A program made the position numbers and the translations under genes. Of a DNA stretch of 64,000 bases, positions 42,685 through 50,766 are shown piece by piece. The DNA is from Rhodoplanes tepidamans (GTDB lineage Bacteria > Pseudomonadota > Alphaproteobacteria > Rhizobiales > Xanthobacteraceae): NCBI RefSeq assembly GCF_030813915.1, contig NZ_JAUSUJ010000006.1:203643-267642 (forward strand). The letters run 5' to 3'. Each line of letters starts with the position of its first letter. Within the stretch, counting starts at the first letter, position 1. A model generated the notes under the pieces. That model worked only from the letters and a program-made list of their open reading frames with translations. It was not told where the DNA came from and made no database searches.

Positions 42685-43863
42685 ATGCTCAAGCAGATCA
42701 CCGCCGTCACGCTCATCAACCTGAAGAGCATCCCGCAGCGCTTCTGGCTGTCGCTGTCGACCGTGGTCGCCGTCGCGCTGGTCGTGATGGTGCTGCTGTC
42801 GTTCCTCGCCATGTCGGCCGGCTTCCGCCGGACGCTGGCGAGCTCGGGGGCCGACGACGTCGCCATCGCGCTGCGCGCCGGCGCCCGGGCCGAGCTCAAC
42901 AGCGTCATCGCGCGCGACCAGGTGCGCCTGCTGGAGGACGCGCCGGGCGTCGCCCGCGACGCCCAGGGCAGGCCGCTCGCCTCGGCCGAGCTCTACCTGG
43001 TGGTCGACGGCATCAAGCGCACCACCGGCACCAAGGCGAACCTGCCGCTGCGCGGCATCGGCGAGGCCGGCGCCGCGATCCGCAAGGGCATCCGGCTGGT
43101 CGAGGGCCGCATGTTCGCGCCGGGCAGCAACGAGGTGGTGGTCGGCAAGAGCCTGCTGCGCGAGTTCCAGGGCTTCGAGCTCGGCCAGACGGTGAAGTTC
43201 GGCACCGGCCGGTGGACCGTGGTCGGCGTCTTCGAGGCGGACGGCAGCGTGTTCGAGTCGGAGATCTGGGCCGATCTTCCGGTCGTGCAGAGCCTGTTCA
43301 ACCGCCCCAACACGTTCCAGATTCTGCGCGCCCGGCTCACCGGGCCGGAGGCGCTGGCGCAGCTGAAGGCCTACAACGATGGCGATCCGCGGCTGAAGCT
43401 CGACGTCAAGTCGGAGCAGGAATACTTCTCCGAGCAGTCGTCGCAGACCTCCGACCTGATCCAGAAGCTCGGCTGGCCGCTCGCCATCGCGATGGCGTTC
43501 GGGGCGCTCGCCGGCGCGCTCAACACCATGTACTCGTCGGTGGCCTCCCGCTCGGTCGAGATCGCCACGCTGCGCGCCATCGGCTTCGGCGGCTTTCCGG
43601 CCTTCGTCGGCACGCTGGTCGAGTCGCTGCTGCTCGCCGGCGTCGGCGGCGTCATCGGTGCGGTCGCGACCTGGCTGATCTTCGACGGCTTCTCGGCGGC
43701 GACGCTGGGCGCGAGCTTCACCCAGATCGTGTTCAGCTTCCGGCTCACCCCGGCCCTGATCGGCCAGGGCGTCGCGCTGGCCCTGATCGTCGGCCTGATC
43801 GGCGGCCTCCTGCCGGCGATCCGGGCCGCCCGCATGCCGATCGTCCAGGGGCTGCAGGGCTAA
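42685..43863 (+). CDS. FtsX-like ABC exporter permease, second of two
   Basis: 392 aa, starting 1 bp after the previous stop. Same architecture: N-terminal helix (LSLSTVVAVALVVMVLLSFLAM), periplasmic domain (GIRLVEGRMFAPGSNEVVVGKSLL), C-terminal FtsX helices with SVEIATLRAIGFGGFPAFVGTLVESLLLAG and LIGGLLPAIRAARMPIVQGL. With the preceding permease it probably forms a heterodimer. A family A palindromic repeat lies immediately after the stop. Confidence 0.92.
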   Translation: MLKQITAVTLINLKSIPQRFWLSLSTVVAVALVVMVLLSFLAMSAGFRRTLASSGADDVAIALRAGARAELNSVIARDQVRLLEDAPGVARDAQGRPLASAELYLVVDGIKRTTGTKANLPLRGIGEAGAAIRKGIRLVEGRMFAPGSNEVVVGKSLLREFQGFELGQTVKFGTGRWTVVGVFEADGSVFESEIWADLPVVQSLFNRPNTFQILRARLTGPEALAQLKAYNDGDPRLKLDVKSEQEYFSEQSSQTSDLIQKLGWPLAIAMAFGALAGALNTMYSSVASRSVEIATLRAIGFGGFPAFVGTLVESLLLAGVGGVIGAVATWLIFDGFSAATLGASFTQIVFSFRLTPALIGQGVALALIVGLIGGLLPAIRAARMPIVQGLQG

Positions 43864-43870
43864 TTCTCTC

Positions 43871-43984
43871 CGTCGTTCCGGGGCGCGGGCTGCAAGCCCG
43901 GGAACCCGGAATCCAACCCCGCCCGCGGAGTTCGCCGCTGGATTCCGGGTTCGAGTGCCTTCGGCACTCGCCCCGGAATGACCA
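43871..43984. repeat. Family A dispersed palindromic element (full copy)
   Basis: Starts CGTTCCGGGGCGCGGGC, contains GAACCCGGAATCCAACCCC and GCTGGATTCCGGGTTCGAG, and ends CGCCCCGGAATGACC. It matches the copies at 1000-1100 and 56132-56235 in the terminal and central palindromes, while the loop stems differ (TGCAAGC and GTGCCTTCGGCAC here). It occupies the whole gap between the convergent exporter operon and homospermidine synthase gene. Confidence 0.85.
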
Positions 43985-43991
43985 GCTTCGC

Positions 43992-45422
43992 TCACCCCAC
44001 CAGCACGTTCCTGAACTGCCAGGGATCGGTCTCGTCGATGTCCTCGGGGAAGAAGCCCGGGCGGCCGGTGAGCGGGGTCCAGTCCGTGTAGGTGCCGATC
44101 ACCGGGCCGAGATAGGGGCGCTGCACCTCGAGACAGCGGCGGAAGTCCATGTCGTCGGCCTCGACGATGCCGGCCTCCGGATTCTCCAGCGCCCACACCA
44201 TGCCGGCCAGCACCGCCGAGGTGACCTGCAGGCCGGTGGCGTTCTGGTACGGCGCCAGCTCGCGGGTCTCGTCGATGGAGAGCTGCGAGCCGTACCAATA
44301 GGCGTTCCTGGCGTGCCCGTAGAGCAGCACGCCGAGCTCGTCGATGCCGTCGACGATCTCGTTCTCGTCGAGAATGTGGATCTTGTCCTGCCGCTTGCCG
44401 GCGGCGCCGAACATCTCGTGCAGCGACAGCACGGCGTCGTTGGCCGGGTGATAGGCGTAGTGGCAGGTCGGCCGGTAGACGACCTCGGCGCCGTCCCGCA
44501 CCGTCAGATAGTCGGCGATCGAGATCGACTCGTTGTGCGTCACCAGGAAGCCGTACTGGGCCTGCGCGGTCGGCGTCCACGAGCGCACCCGCGTGTTGGC
44601 GCCCGGCTGCAGCAGATAGATGGCGGCGCCGCAGCCGGTGTCGTGGGTGCGGCCGTTCTGCGGCATCCAGGTCTCGTGCGTGCCCCAGCCGAGCTCGGCC
44701 GGCTGCATGCCCTCCGACACGAAGCCTTCGACCGACCAGGTGTTGACGAAGACGTTCTGCGGCTTGGGGTGCTTGGCCCGCTGGGTGTCGCGCTCGGCGA
44801 TGTGGATGCCCTTCACGCCCAGCCGCTGGGCCAGGCGGCCCCAGCCGTCGCGGGTGGTCGGCACCATCGTCTCGACGCCGGTGTCGCGGGCGATGTCGAG
44901 CAGCGCCTGCTTGACGAACCACGACACCATGCCGGGATTGGCGCCGCAGCACGACACCGCCGTGATGCCACCGGGACTGCGACGGCGCGCCTCCAGCACG
45001 CGCTCGCGCAGCATGTAGTTCGAACGCGCGGCCGGGCTCGCCGACTTGTCGAAATAGAGGCCCGGCCACGGCTCGGCGACGGTGTCGATGTAGAAGCAGC
45101 CGAGCTCGCGGCAGAGCTCCATGATGGCGACCGACGAGGTGTCGACCGAGAGGTTCACGCAGAAGCCGCGGCCGCCGCCCTTGGTCAGCAGCGGCGGCAG
45201 CAGCTCACGATAGTTGTCGCGCGTCACCGCCTCGTGGACGAAGCGGATGCCGCGCTCGTCGAGCAGGCGGCGGTCGGCGTCGCTCGGGTCGATCACGACC
45301 ATGCGCGACTTGTCGAACTGAAAATGCCGCTCGATCAGCGGCAGGGTTCCCTTCCCGATCGAGCCGAACCCGATCATGACGATCGGTCCGTCGATTCGGG
45401 CGTGCACGGGCCAGGTGGTCAT
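43992..45422 (-). CDS. hss: Homospermidine synthase
   Basis: 476 aa NAD+-dependent enzyme making sym-homospermidine from two putrescines (or putrescine plus spermidine). The Rossmann motif IVMIGFGSIGKGTLPLIERH is at residues about 14-33. Active-site landmarks typical of bacterial HSS are CFYIDTVAEPWPG, VSCCGANPGMVSWFVKQAL, GWGTHETWMP and YHPANDAVLSLHEM. Homospermidine is a major polyamine of many Rhizobiales. It lies downstream of the GNAT and ornithine decarboxylase genes on the same strand, which together would supply putrescine then homospermidine. Confidence 0.96.
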   Translation of the reverse strand: MTTWPVHARIDGPIVMIGFGSIGKGTLPLIERHFQFDKSRMVVIDPSDADRRLLDERGIRFVHEAVTRDNYRELLPPLLTKGGGRGFCVNLSVDTSSVAIMELCRELGCFYIDTVAEPWPGLYFDKSASPAARSNYMLRERVLEARRRSPGGITAVSCCGANPGMVSWFVKQALLDIARDTGVETMVPTTRDGWGRLAQRLGVKGIHIAERDTQRAKHPKPQNVFVNTWSVEGFVSEGMQPAELGWGTHETWMPQNGRTHDTGCGAAIYLLQPGANTRVRSWTPTAQAQYGFLVTHNESISIADYLTVRDGAEVVYRPTCHYAYHPANDAVLSLHEMFGAAGKRQDKIHILDENEIVDGIDELGVLLYGHARNAYWYGSQLSIDETRELAPYQNATGLQVTSAVLAGMVWALENPEAGIVEADDMDFRRCLEVQRPYLGPVIGTYTDWTPLTGRPGFFPEDIDETDPWQFRNVLVG

Positions 45423-45550
45423 CGCGGGTGCTCCGAAACAGAAGTGGATGGAAGACGGGACGGCGCGGCGTGCTCACCGGCCCCTGGAAGCAAGGCGAGG
45501 AGCACGCCGCAAAATGGCGCGCCCCCGTGAACGACAAACGACGGCAAAGA

Positions 45551-46123
45551 TCAAGCCGCCCGCGGCAGCGGCAGACCGGTCACGCCGGCGGGGCGGCGAA
45601 CCGCCCTCCTCGCGGCCCCGGCCGGGAGCCGCTGCGTCACCGTCCCGGCGGCGCCGGCCAGGGCGCCCGGCACGAGCTCGCGGGCGAGCAGCCGCGGCTC
45701 GGGACCGTTCGGCATCCCCAGGCCCGCCGTGACCGCGGCCGAAAAACCGAAGCGCGCGTAGTAGGGCGCGTCGCCGACCAGCAGCACGGCGGCGTGGCCG
45801 CGCCGCGTGGCCTCGGCGAGCGCATGCCGCATCAGCGCGGCGCCGATGCCTTCGCCCTGGCGGTCCGGGTCGACGGCGAGCGGCCCGAGCAGCAGCCCGT
45901 CGCGGCCGCCGGCGGACACCGGCCACAGCCGCACCGTGCCGACGAGACGCTCGCGTCCGTCCGGACCGGACGCGACCGCGACCAGCGCCAGGCCGGCCGC
46001 CGGCAGGTTGCCGGCACGCAGGCGCTCGGAGCCCTTGGTGAAGCGGCACGGACCCATGGCCCGGTCGAGCAGAGCCTCGCGGGCCGGCACGTCGGCCGGC
46101 CGCTCGGGACGAATCGTGATCAT
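45551..46123 (-). CDS. GNAT family N-acetyltransferase (YhbS-like)
   Basis: 190 aa from the ATG at 46123 (MITIRPERPADVPAREALLDRAMG). The acetyl-CoA site is in GPLAVDPDRQGEGIGAALMRHAL (Q/R-x-x-G-x-G/A), and VLLVGDAPYYARFGFSAAV is the typical YhbS-like beta-5 segment. It lies between ornithine decarboxylase and homospermidine synthase. The acceptor is unknown: acetylation of a polyamine, a protein or an unrelated compound are all possible. The C-terminal 25 residues are basic and Pro/Ala-rich. A family B palindromic repeat separates it from the decarboxylase gene. Confidence 0.88.
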   Translation of the reverse strand: MITIRPERPADVPAREALLDRAMGPCRFTKGSERLRAGNLPAAGLALVAVASGPDGRERLVGTVRLWPVSAGGRDGLLLGPLAVDPDRQGEGIGAALMRHALAEATRRGHAAVLLVGDAPYYARFGFSAAVTAGLGMPNGPEPRLLARELVPGALAGAAGTVTQRLPAGAARRAVRRPAGVTGLPLPRAA

Positions 46124-46192
46124 GGCAGCATCCCCCGCCACTGAAAGCGTGCCCGGCCAAGGTTCCGGGCAGGGACCGGCAAAACGCAGGCC

Positions 46193-46282
46193 GTCATGGC
46201 CGGGCTTGTCCCGGCCATCCACGTTTTCGGGTGAGACGGACGTTGCGCGTGGGTGCCCGGGACCAGCCCGGGCATGACGAGT
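46193..46282. repeat. Family B dispersed palindromic element
   Basis: Composite of two hairpins: GTCATGGCCGGG-CTTGT-CCCGGCCATCCACG at the left and GTGCCCGGGACCAGCCCGGGCATGACGAG at the right. A closely similar composite is at 57852-57943 and a variant at 50554-50640. It lies between the ornithine decarboxylase and GNAT genes, so it could stabilise or separate parts of the polyamine transcript. Confidence 0.8.
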
Positions 46283-46295
46283 CAGAGACGCTGAC

Positions 46296-47426
46296 TCAGA
46301 TGTGGTACGTCTTCAGCGGCGCGAAGCCGTTGAACGCCACGGCCGAGTAGGTCGACGTGTACGCCCCGGTCCCCTCGATCAGCAGCTTGTCGCCGATCTC
46401 CAGGCTGACCGGGAGCGGGTACGGGTTCTTCTCGTACATCACGTCGGCCGAATCGCAGGTCGGGCCGGCGAGGACGCAGTCGCTCACCGCGTCGCCGTCC
46501 CGCGGGGTGCGGATCGGGTAGCGGATCGCCTCGTCCATGGTCTCGGCGAGGCCGCCGAACTTGCCGATGTCCAGATAGACCCAGCGCAGCTCGTCCTTCT
46601 CGCTCTTGGTCGAGACCAGCACGACCTCGGCCTCGATCACGCCGGCATTGCCGACCATGCCGCGGCCCGGCTCGATGATGGTCTCCGGGATGGCGTTGCC
46701 GAAGTGCTTGCACAGCGCCCGGAAGATCGCCCGGCCGTAGCTCTCCACCATGGGCACCTTCTTCAGGTACTTGGTGGGGAAGCCGCCGCCCATGTTGACC
46801 ATCGACAGCGTGATGCCGCGCTCGGCGCACTCGCGGAAGATCCGCCCGGCCGACTTCAGGGCACGGTCCCACGAGCGCACGTTGCGCTGCTGCGAGCCGA
46901 CATGGAACGACACGCCGTAAGGCTCCAGCCCGAGCCGGTGGGCGTGCTCGAGCACGTCCACGGCCATCTCCGGATCGCAGCCGAACTTCCGCGACAGCGG
47001 CCACTCGGCGCCGGCGCAGTCGTACAGGAAGCGGCAGAACACGCGCGAGCCCGGCGCGGCGCGCGCGACCTTCTCGACCTCGGCCTTGCAGTCGACCGCG
47101 AACATGCGAATGCCGAGCGCATGGGCGCGCGCGATGTCGCGCTCCTTCTTGATCGTGTTGCCGAAGGAGACGCGCTCCGGCGCGGCGCCGGCCGCGAGCG
47201 CCATCTCGATCTCGGCGACCGAGGCGGTGTCGAAGCAGGAGCCCAGCGAGGCGAGCAGCGACAGCACCTCCGGGGCCGGGTTCGCCTTCACGGCGTAGAA
47301 CACCCGGGTGTCCGGCAGGGCATGGGCGAAGGCGAGATAGTTCTCGCGCACGACGTCGAGATCGACGACGAGGCACGGACCGTCCTCGCGGCGACGGCGC
47401 AGAAACTCGCGGATGCGCTCGGTCAT
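46296..47426 (-). CDS. odc: Ornithine (or ornithine/lysine) decarboxylase, alanine-racemase fold
   Basis: 376 aa PLP-dependent group IV decarboxylase, producing putrescine from ornithine. The PLP lysine is Lys47 in VFYAVKANPAPEV. Further motifs are SFGNTIKKERDI, SFHVGSQ, GGGFPTKY, EPGRGMVGNAGVIEAEVV and the cross-subunit catalytic Cys324 in LAGPTCDSADVMY. Bacterial short ODCs of this type can also accept lysine. It is the first gene of the leftward polyamine cluster with GNAT and homospermidine synthase. An unusually long upstream leader suggests RNA-level control. Confidence 0.95.
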   Translation of the reverse strand: MTERIREFLRRRREDGPCLVVDLDVVRENYLAFAHALPDTRVFYAVKANPAPEVLSLLASLGSCFDTASVAEIEMALAAGAAPERVSFGNTIKKERDIARAHALGIRMFAVDCKAEVEKVARAAPGSRVFCRFLYDCAGAEWPLSRKFGCDPEMAVDVLEHAHRLGLEPYGVSFHVGSQQRNVRSWDRALKSAGRIFRECAERGITLSMVNMGGGFPTKYLKKVPMVESYGRAIFRALCKHFGNAIPETIIEPGRGMVGNAGVIEAEVVLVSTKSEKDELRWVYLDIGKFGGLAETMDEAIRYPIRTPRDGDAVSDCVLAGPTCDSADVMYEKNPYPLPVSLEIGDKLLIEGTGAYTSTYSAVAFNGFAPLKTYHI

Positions 47427-47950
47427 GGCGCTCTCCCCAACAGGCTAGGTGGAGGCCGGCGAACGGCCTCGCGGTGAGTGCGGCCGGAGACGCCTCCACG
47501 ACCACGCGCGATGGGGACGCGTGCGTCGTGAACGGCTCTTCGACCGTCCGTGCTGCCTTGGATTGGAAAGGGGAGGCCCCGATCCGCACGCCCGGCAATG
47601 ATGAACAAGCCTCTTCGGCGCCCTGGCCGGCGGTGGAATGCCGGCAGGACCAAAAAAGCCCGCTCCGTCGTTGCTTTAAGCCGCGTCCCCCGCTGAGGAC
47701 GGGGTGCGCCGGTTTCGCCTCCGGCTGTCGATCAAGTGTTTCGGAGCTCAGGCAATCGGCGATCTCGCGATCGTTCCGATCTCGCTCCGGGCGGCTGTCC
47801 GGCCTCTTGTCCGGATGCCCACCGATCGACACACGGCCACAGGCACGTGCGAAATTGGGCAAGGGTCACTTAAGCGATTTGATCCGGGGGTGCAAGACGT
47901 TTGAGTCCCGACGGGACCGTCTCGACCGATAAAAATTTCCGGAAACGTTG
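47427..47950 (-). promoter_or_regulatory. Long structured leader of ornithine decarboxylase; candidate speF-type RNA
   Basis: About 500 bp without a convincing gene precede the decarboxylase. Several hairpins are visible: CCCCG/CGGGG with a 7-nt loop (47688-47704), GTCCC/GGGAC with a GAC loop near 47907-47919, and a CCGG...CCGG pair near 47800. A T6 run on the minus strand lies at 47652-47657. Alphaproteobacterial ornithine decarboxylase genes are known to carry the long conserved speF RNA motif in this position, so this is a candidate by location and size. I could not verify the covariance model by eye. Lower GC around 47920-47960 may hold the promoter. Confidence 0.45.
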
Positions 47951-48001
47951 GCGACCTTTTAACGCCGACTCACAGGGCCGGCACGGCGGTCGCTGTGCCG
48001 C

Positions 48002-48262
48002 TCAGCCGCGCGTCGTGAACGGCTCGACCTTCCGGCTCATGCGTACGAACTGCACCATCACGGCGACGCCGGCCAGCATCAGGATCCCCTGCAGGCCCCA
48101 GGCGCCGTACTCGCCGAGGCCGAGCAGATTGGCGACCGCCCAGCCGCCCGCGAAGGCGGCGCCGAACACCTCGGCCCCGATCAGCAGCGCGGCGCCGAGC
48201 ACGGTGGAGACGTTCGACCAGGCGATGCGGCGGGAGGCGGGCTTGGAGACGGTGTCGAGCAC
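48002..48262 (-). CDS. Hypothetical small membrane protein with two helices
   Basis: 86 aa from GTG 48262, preferred because GAGG is 8 nt upstream; a longer frame to 48346 adds 28 unconserved residues. Two hydrophobic segments (VSTVLGAALLIGAEVFGAAFAGG and GAWGLQGILMLAGVAVMVQFV) and a basic C-terminus (RMSRKVEPFTTRG) indicate an inner-membrane protein. Divergent from the M3 peptidase gene. Function unknown. Confidence 0.7.
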   Translation of the reverse strand: MLDTVSKPASRRIAWSNVSTVLGAALLIGAEVFGAAFAGGWAVANLLGLGEYGAWGLQGILMLAGVAVMVQFVRMSRKVEPFTTRG

Positions 48263-48430
48263 GGACGGATCCTCGTTCTTCGGCGCGGACTCTCCACGAA
48301 AGCCCGCCCGGGTCAAGTCGGCGGGGCGACGCGGCGGCGCTGGCACGCCCCGCGGCCGACCCTATATTGCCCTGGACACGCCGCGGCGCCCGGCTCCGGC
48401 GGCAACGCGAAACCCTCGGTCCGGTTCACC

Positions 48431-50518
48431 ATGACAGCTCCGACGCTCCCCACGCCCGCGACCACCCCGGCCGGCGGTGCCGACAACCCGCTGCTCGCCG
48501 CCTGGACGACCCCGTTCGAGGCGCCGCCCTTCGCGGCGATCCGGCCGGAGCATTTCGAGCCGGCCTTCGACGCGGCACTGGCCGAGCACCGCGCCGAGAT
48601 CGACCGGATCGCCACCGACCCGGCCGAGCCGACCTTCGAGAACACCATCGCGGCGATGGAGCGCAGCGGGCGGACCCTGAGCAGGGTCTCGGCCGTGTTC
48701 CACGTGCTGGCCGGCGCCCACACCAACGACGCCCTGCTGGCGCTGGAGCGCTCGCTGTCGCCGACGCTCGCCGCCCATGCCAACGCCATCCGCACGGACG
48801 GCCGGCTGTGGGCGCGAATCACCGCGCTCGGCGACGGCCACGGCCTGCCGCCCGAGGACGCGCGGGTGCTGGAGCGCTACCGGCTGACCTTCCGCCGCTC
48901 CGGCGCCGGCCTCGACGCGGCCGCCAAGGCGCGGCTCGCCGAGATCACGACGCGGCTCGCGACCCTCGGCACCACCTTCAGCCAGAACGTGCTGGCCGAC
49001 GAGCAGTCCTGGGTTCTGCTGCTGGACGAGGCGGATCTGGCCGGCCTCTCCGCCTCCGCCCGCGAGGAGGCCAAGGCCGCGGCGGCCGAGCGCGGCCACG
49101 CGGGCAAGTACGCCGTCACGCTGGCCCGTTCGAGCGTCGAGGGGTTCCTGCGCGCCGCCGAGCGGCGCGATCTGCGCGAGCAGGCCTTCAGGGCCTGGGC
49201 GGCGCGCGGCGAATCGGGCGGGCCGACCGACAACATCGCCGTGATCGCCGAGACGGTGCGGCTGCGGGCCGAGCGGGCGCGGCTGCTCGGCTACGACAGC
49301 TTCGCCGCCTTCCGGCTGGAGGACGCGATGGCGAAGACCCCGGAGGCGGTGCGAACCCTGCTCGACCGGGTGTGGACGCCGGCGCGGGCCCGGGCGCTCG
49401 CCGACCGCGACGCCATGCAGGAGATGATCCGCCAGGAGGGCGGCAACTTCCCGCTCGCCGCCTGGGACTGGCGCTTCTACGCCGAGAAGCTGCGCAAGGC
49501 GCGCTACGGCATCGACGAGGACGAGGTGCGCCCCTATCTGCCGCTGGAGCGGATGATCGCCGCCGCCTTCGACACCGCGACGCGGCTGTTCGGGCTCGGC
49601 TTCGCCGAGCGGACGGACGTTCCGGTCTGGCATCCCGACGTGCGGGCGTGGGAGGTGACGGGCCCGGCCGGGCAGAAGGTCGGCCTGTTCTTCGGCGACT
49701 ACTTCGCCCGCAGTTCCAAGCGCTCGGGGGCGTGGATGACGTCGCTGCGCAAGCAGGAGAAGCTCGACGGCGCGGTGCTGCCGCTCATCGTCAACGTGAT
49801 GAACTTCGCCAAGCCCGCCCCCGGCGAGCCGGCGCTGCTCTCCTTCGACGACGCCCGCACCCTGTTCCACGAGTTCGGCCACGCCCTGCACGGCCTGCTC
49901 TCCGACGTCACCTGGCCGACCATCTCGGGGACGAGCGTCGCCACCGACTTCGTCGAGCTGCCGTCGCAGCTCTACGAGCACTGGATGGAGCATCCCTCCG
50001 TGCTGAAGGGCTTCGCCCGCCACGCCGCGACGGGCGAGCCGATGCCGGACGACCTGATCGCCCGCCTCGCCCGCGCCCGCACGTTCGGCCAGGGATTCGC
50101 CACGGTCGAGTACGTCGCCTCGGCCCTGGTCGACCTCGACCTGCACGTGCTGTCGCCCGAGCAGGCGGAGGCCGTCGACCCCAAGGCGTTCGAGCGCGCC
50201 TCGCTCGGGCGCATCGGCATGCCCGACGAGATCGTGATGCGGCACCGCACCCCGCACTTCACCCATGTGTTCTCGGGCGGCGGCTACGCGGCGGCCTATT
50301 ACAGCTACATGTGGTCGGAGGTGCTGGACGCCGACGCCTTCGCGGCCTTCGAGGAGACCGGCGACGTGTTCGATCCGGGCGTCGCGAAGAGGCTGAAGGA
50401 CTTCGTCTACGCCGCCGGCGGCGCCCGCGACCCCGCCGACGCCTACGTCGCCTTCCGGGGCCGCCTTCCCGAGGTGGACGCGCTGCTGAAGAAGCGCGGA
50501 CTCGTCGAGGCGGCGTGA
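48431..50518 (+). CDS. dcp: M3 family oligopeptidase / peptidyl-dipeptidase Dcp
   Basis: 695 aa zinc metallopeptidase of the thimet oligopeptidase family. The HExxH site is FHEFGHALHGLL with His480, Glu481 and His484, and the third ligand Glu lies in TSVATDFVELPSQLYEHW. The C-terminal HVFSGGGYAAAYYSYMWSEVLDADAF is typical of Dcp/OpdA-type enzymes. No signal peptide, so cytosolic degradation of short peptides (dipeptidyl carboxypeptidase or oligopeptidase A) is expected. The Dcp versus OpdA assignment is a judgement. A palindromic repeat follows the stop. Confidence 0.92.
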   Translation: MTAPTLPTPATTPAGGADNPLLAAWTTPFEAPPFAAIRPEHFEPAFDAALAEHRAEIDRIATDPAEPTFENTIAAMERSGRTLSRVSAVFHVLAGAHTNDALLALERSLSPTLAAHANAIRTDGRLWARITALGDGHGLPPEDARVLERYRLTFRRSGAGLDAAAKARLAEITTRLATLGTTFSQNVLADEQSWVLLLDEADLAGLSASAREEAKAAAAERGHAGKYAVTLARSSVEGFLRAAERRDLREQAFRAWAARGESGGPTDNIAVIAETVRLRAERARLLGYDSFAAFRLEDAMAKTPEAVRTLLDRVWTPARARALADRDAMQEMIRQEGGNFPLAAWDWRFYAEKLRKARYGIDEDEVRPYLPLERMIAAAFDTATRLFGLGFAERTDVPVWHPDVRAWEVTGPAGQKVGLFFGDYFARSSKRSGAWMTSLRKQEKLDGAVLPLIVNVMNFAKPAPGEPALLSFDDARTLFHEFGHALHGLLSDVTWPTISGTSVATDFVELPSQLYEHWMEHPSVLKGFARHAATGEPMPDDLIARLARARTFGQGFATVEYVASALVDLDLHVLSPEQAEAVDPKAFERASLGRIGMPDEIVMRHRTPHFTHVFSGGGYAAAYYSYMWSEVLDADAFAAFEETGDVFDPGVAKRLKDFVYAAGGARDPADAYVAFRGRLPEVDALLKKRGLVEAA

Positions 50519-50553
50519 GGGGGCGGACGTGGACCGGCAGCCCGGATTCTGAA

Positions 50554-50640
50554 TCGTCGTGCCCGGCCTTGTGCCGGGCATCCACGATTGAAAAGCTCTC
50601 GGCATCGAGCACGTGGATGGCCAACGGTGCCGGCCCGACG
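50554..50640. repeat. Family B-variant palindromic element
   Basis: Begins TCGTCGTGCCCGGCCTTGTGCCGGGCATCCACGATTG, then, 15-20 bp later, carries CACGTGGATGGCC and GTGCCGGCCCGACGA as an imperfect return arm. It resembles the 46193-46282 and 57852-57943 elements but with a different left stem. It lies between the M3 peptidase and gamma-glutamyltransferase-like genes, in a 248-bp gap that otherwise holds nothing recognised. Confidence 0.6.
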
Positions 50641-50766
50641 ACCGCCGGTTTATGACCGGGCATTTCGCATTCCGAAATCCCGGGGCGCGCCGCGACCGTC
50701 CGCGGGCTCGCACCGGGATCGCGAGGCTGATAAAACCCCGCCTCCCGTCATCGCGTCACGAGCCTC

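Noticed and set aside
47423..47653. Small minus-strand frame in the ornithine decarboxylase leader as a leader peptide
   Set aside because: Overlaps the decarboxylase start, lacks a ribosome-binding site and is Arg/Pro-rich; no evidence that it is translated.
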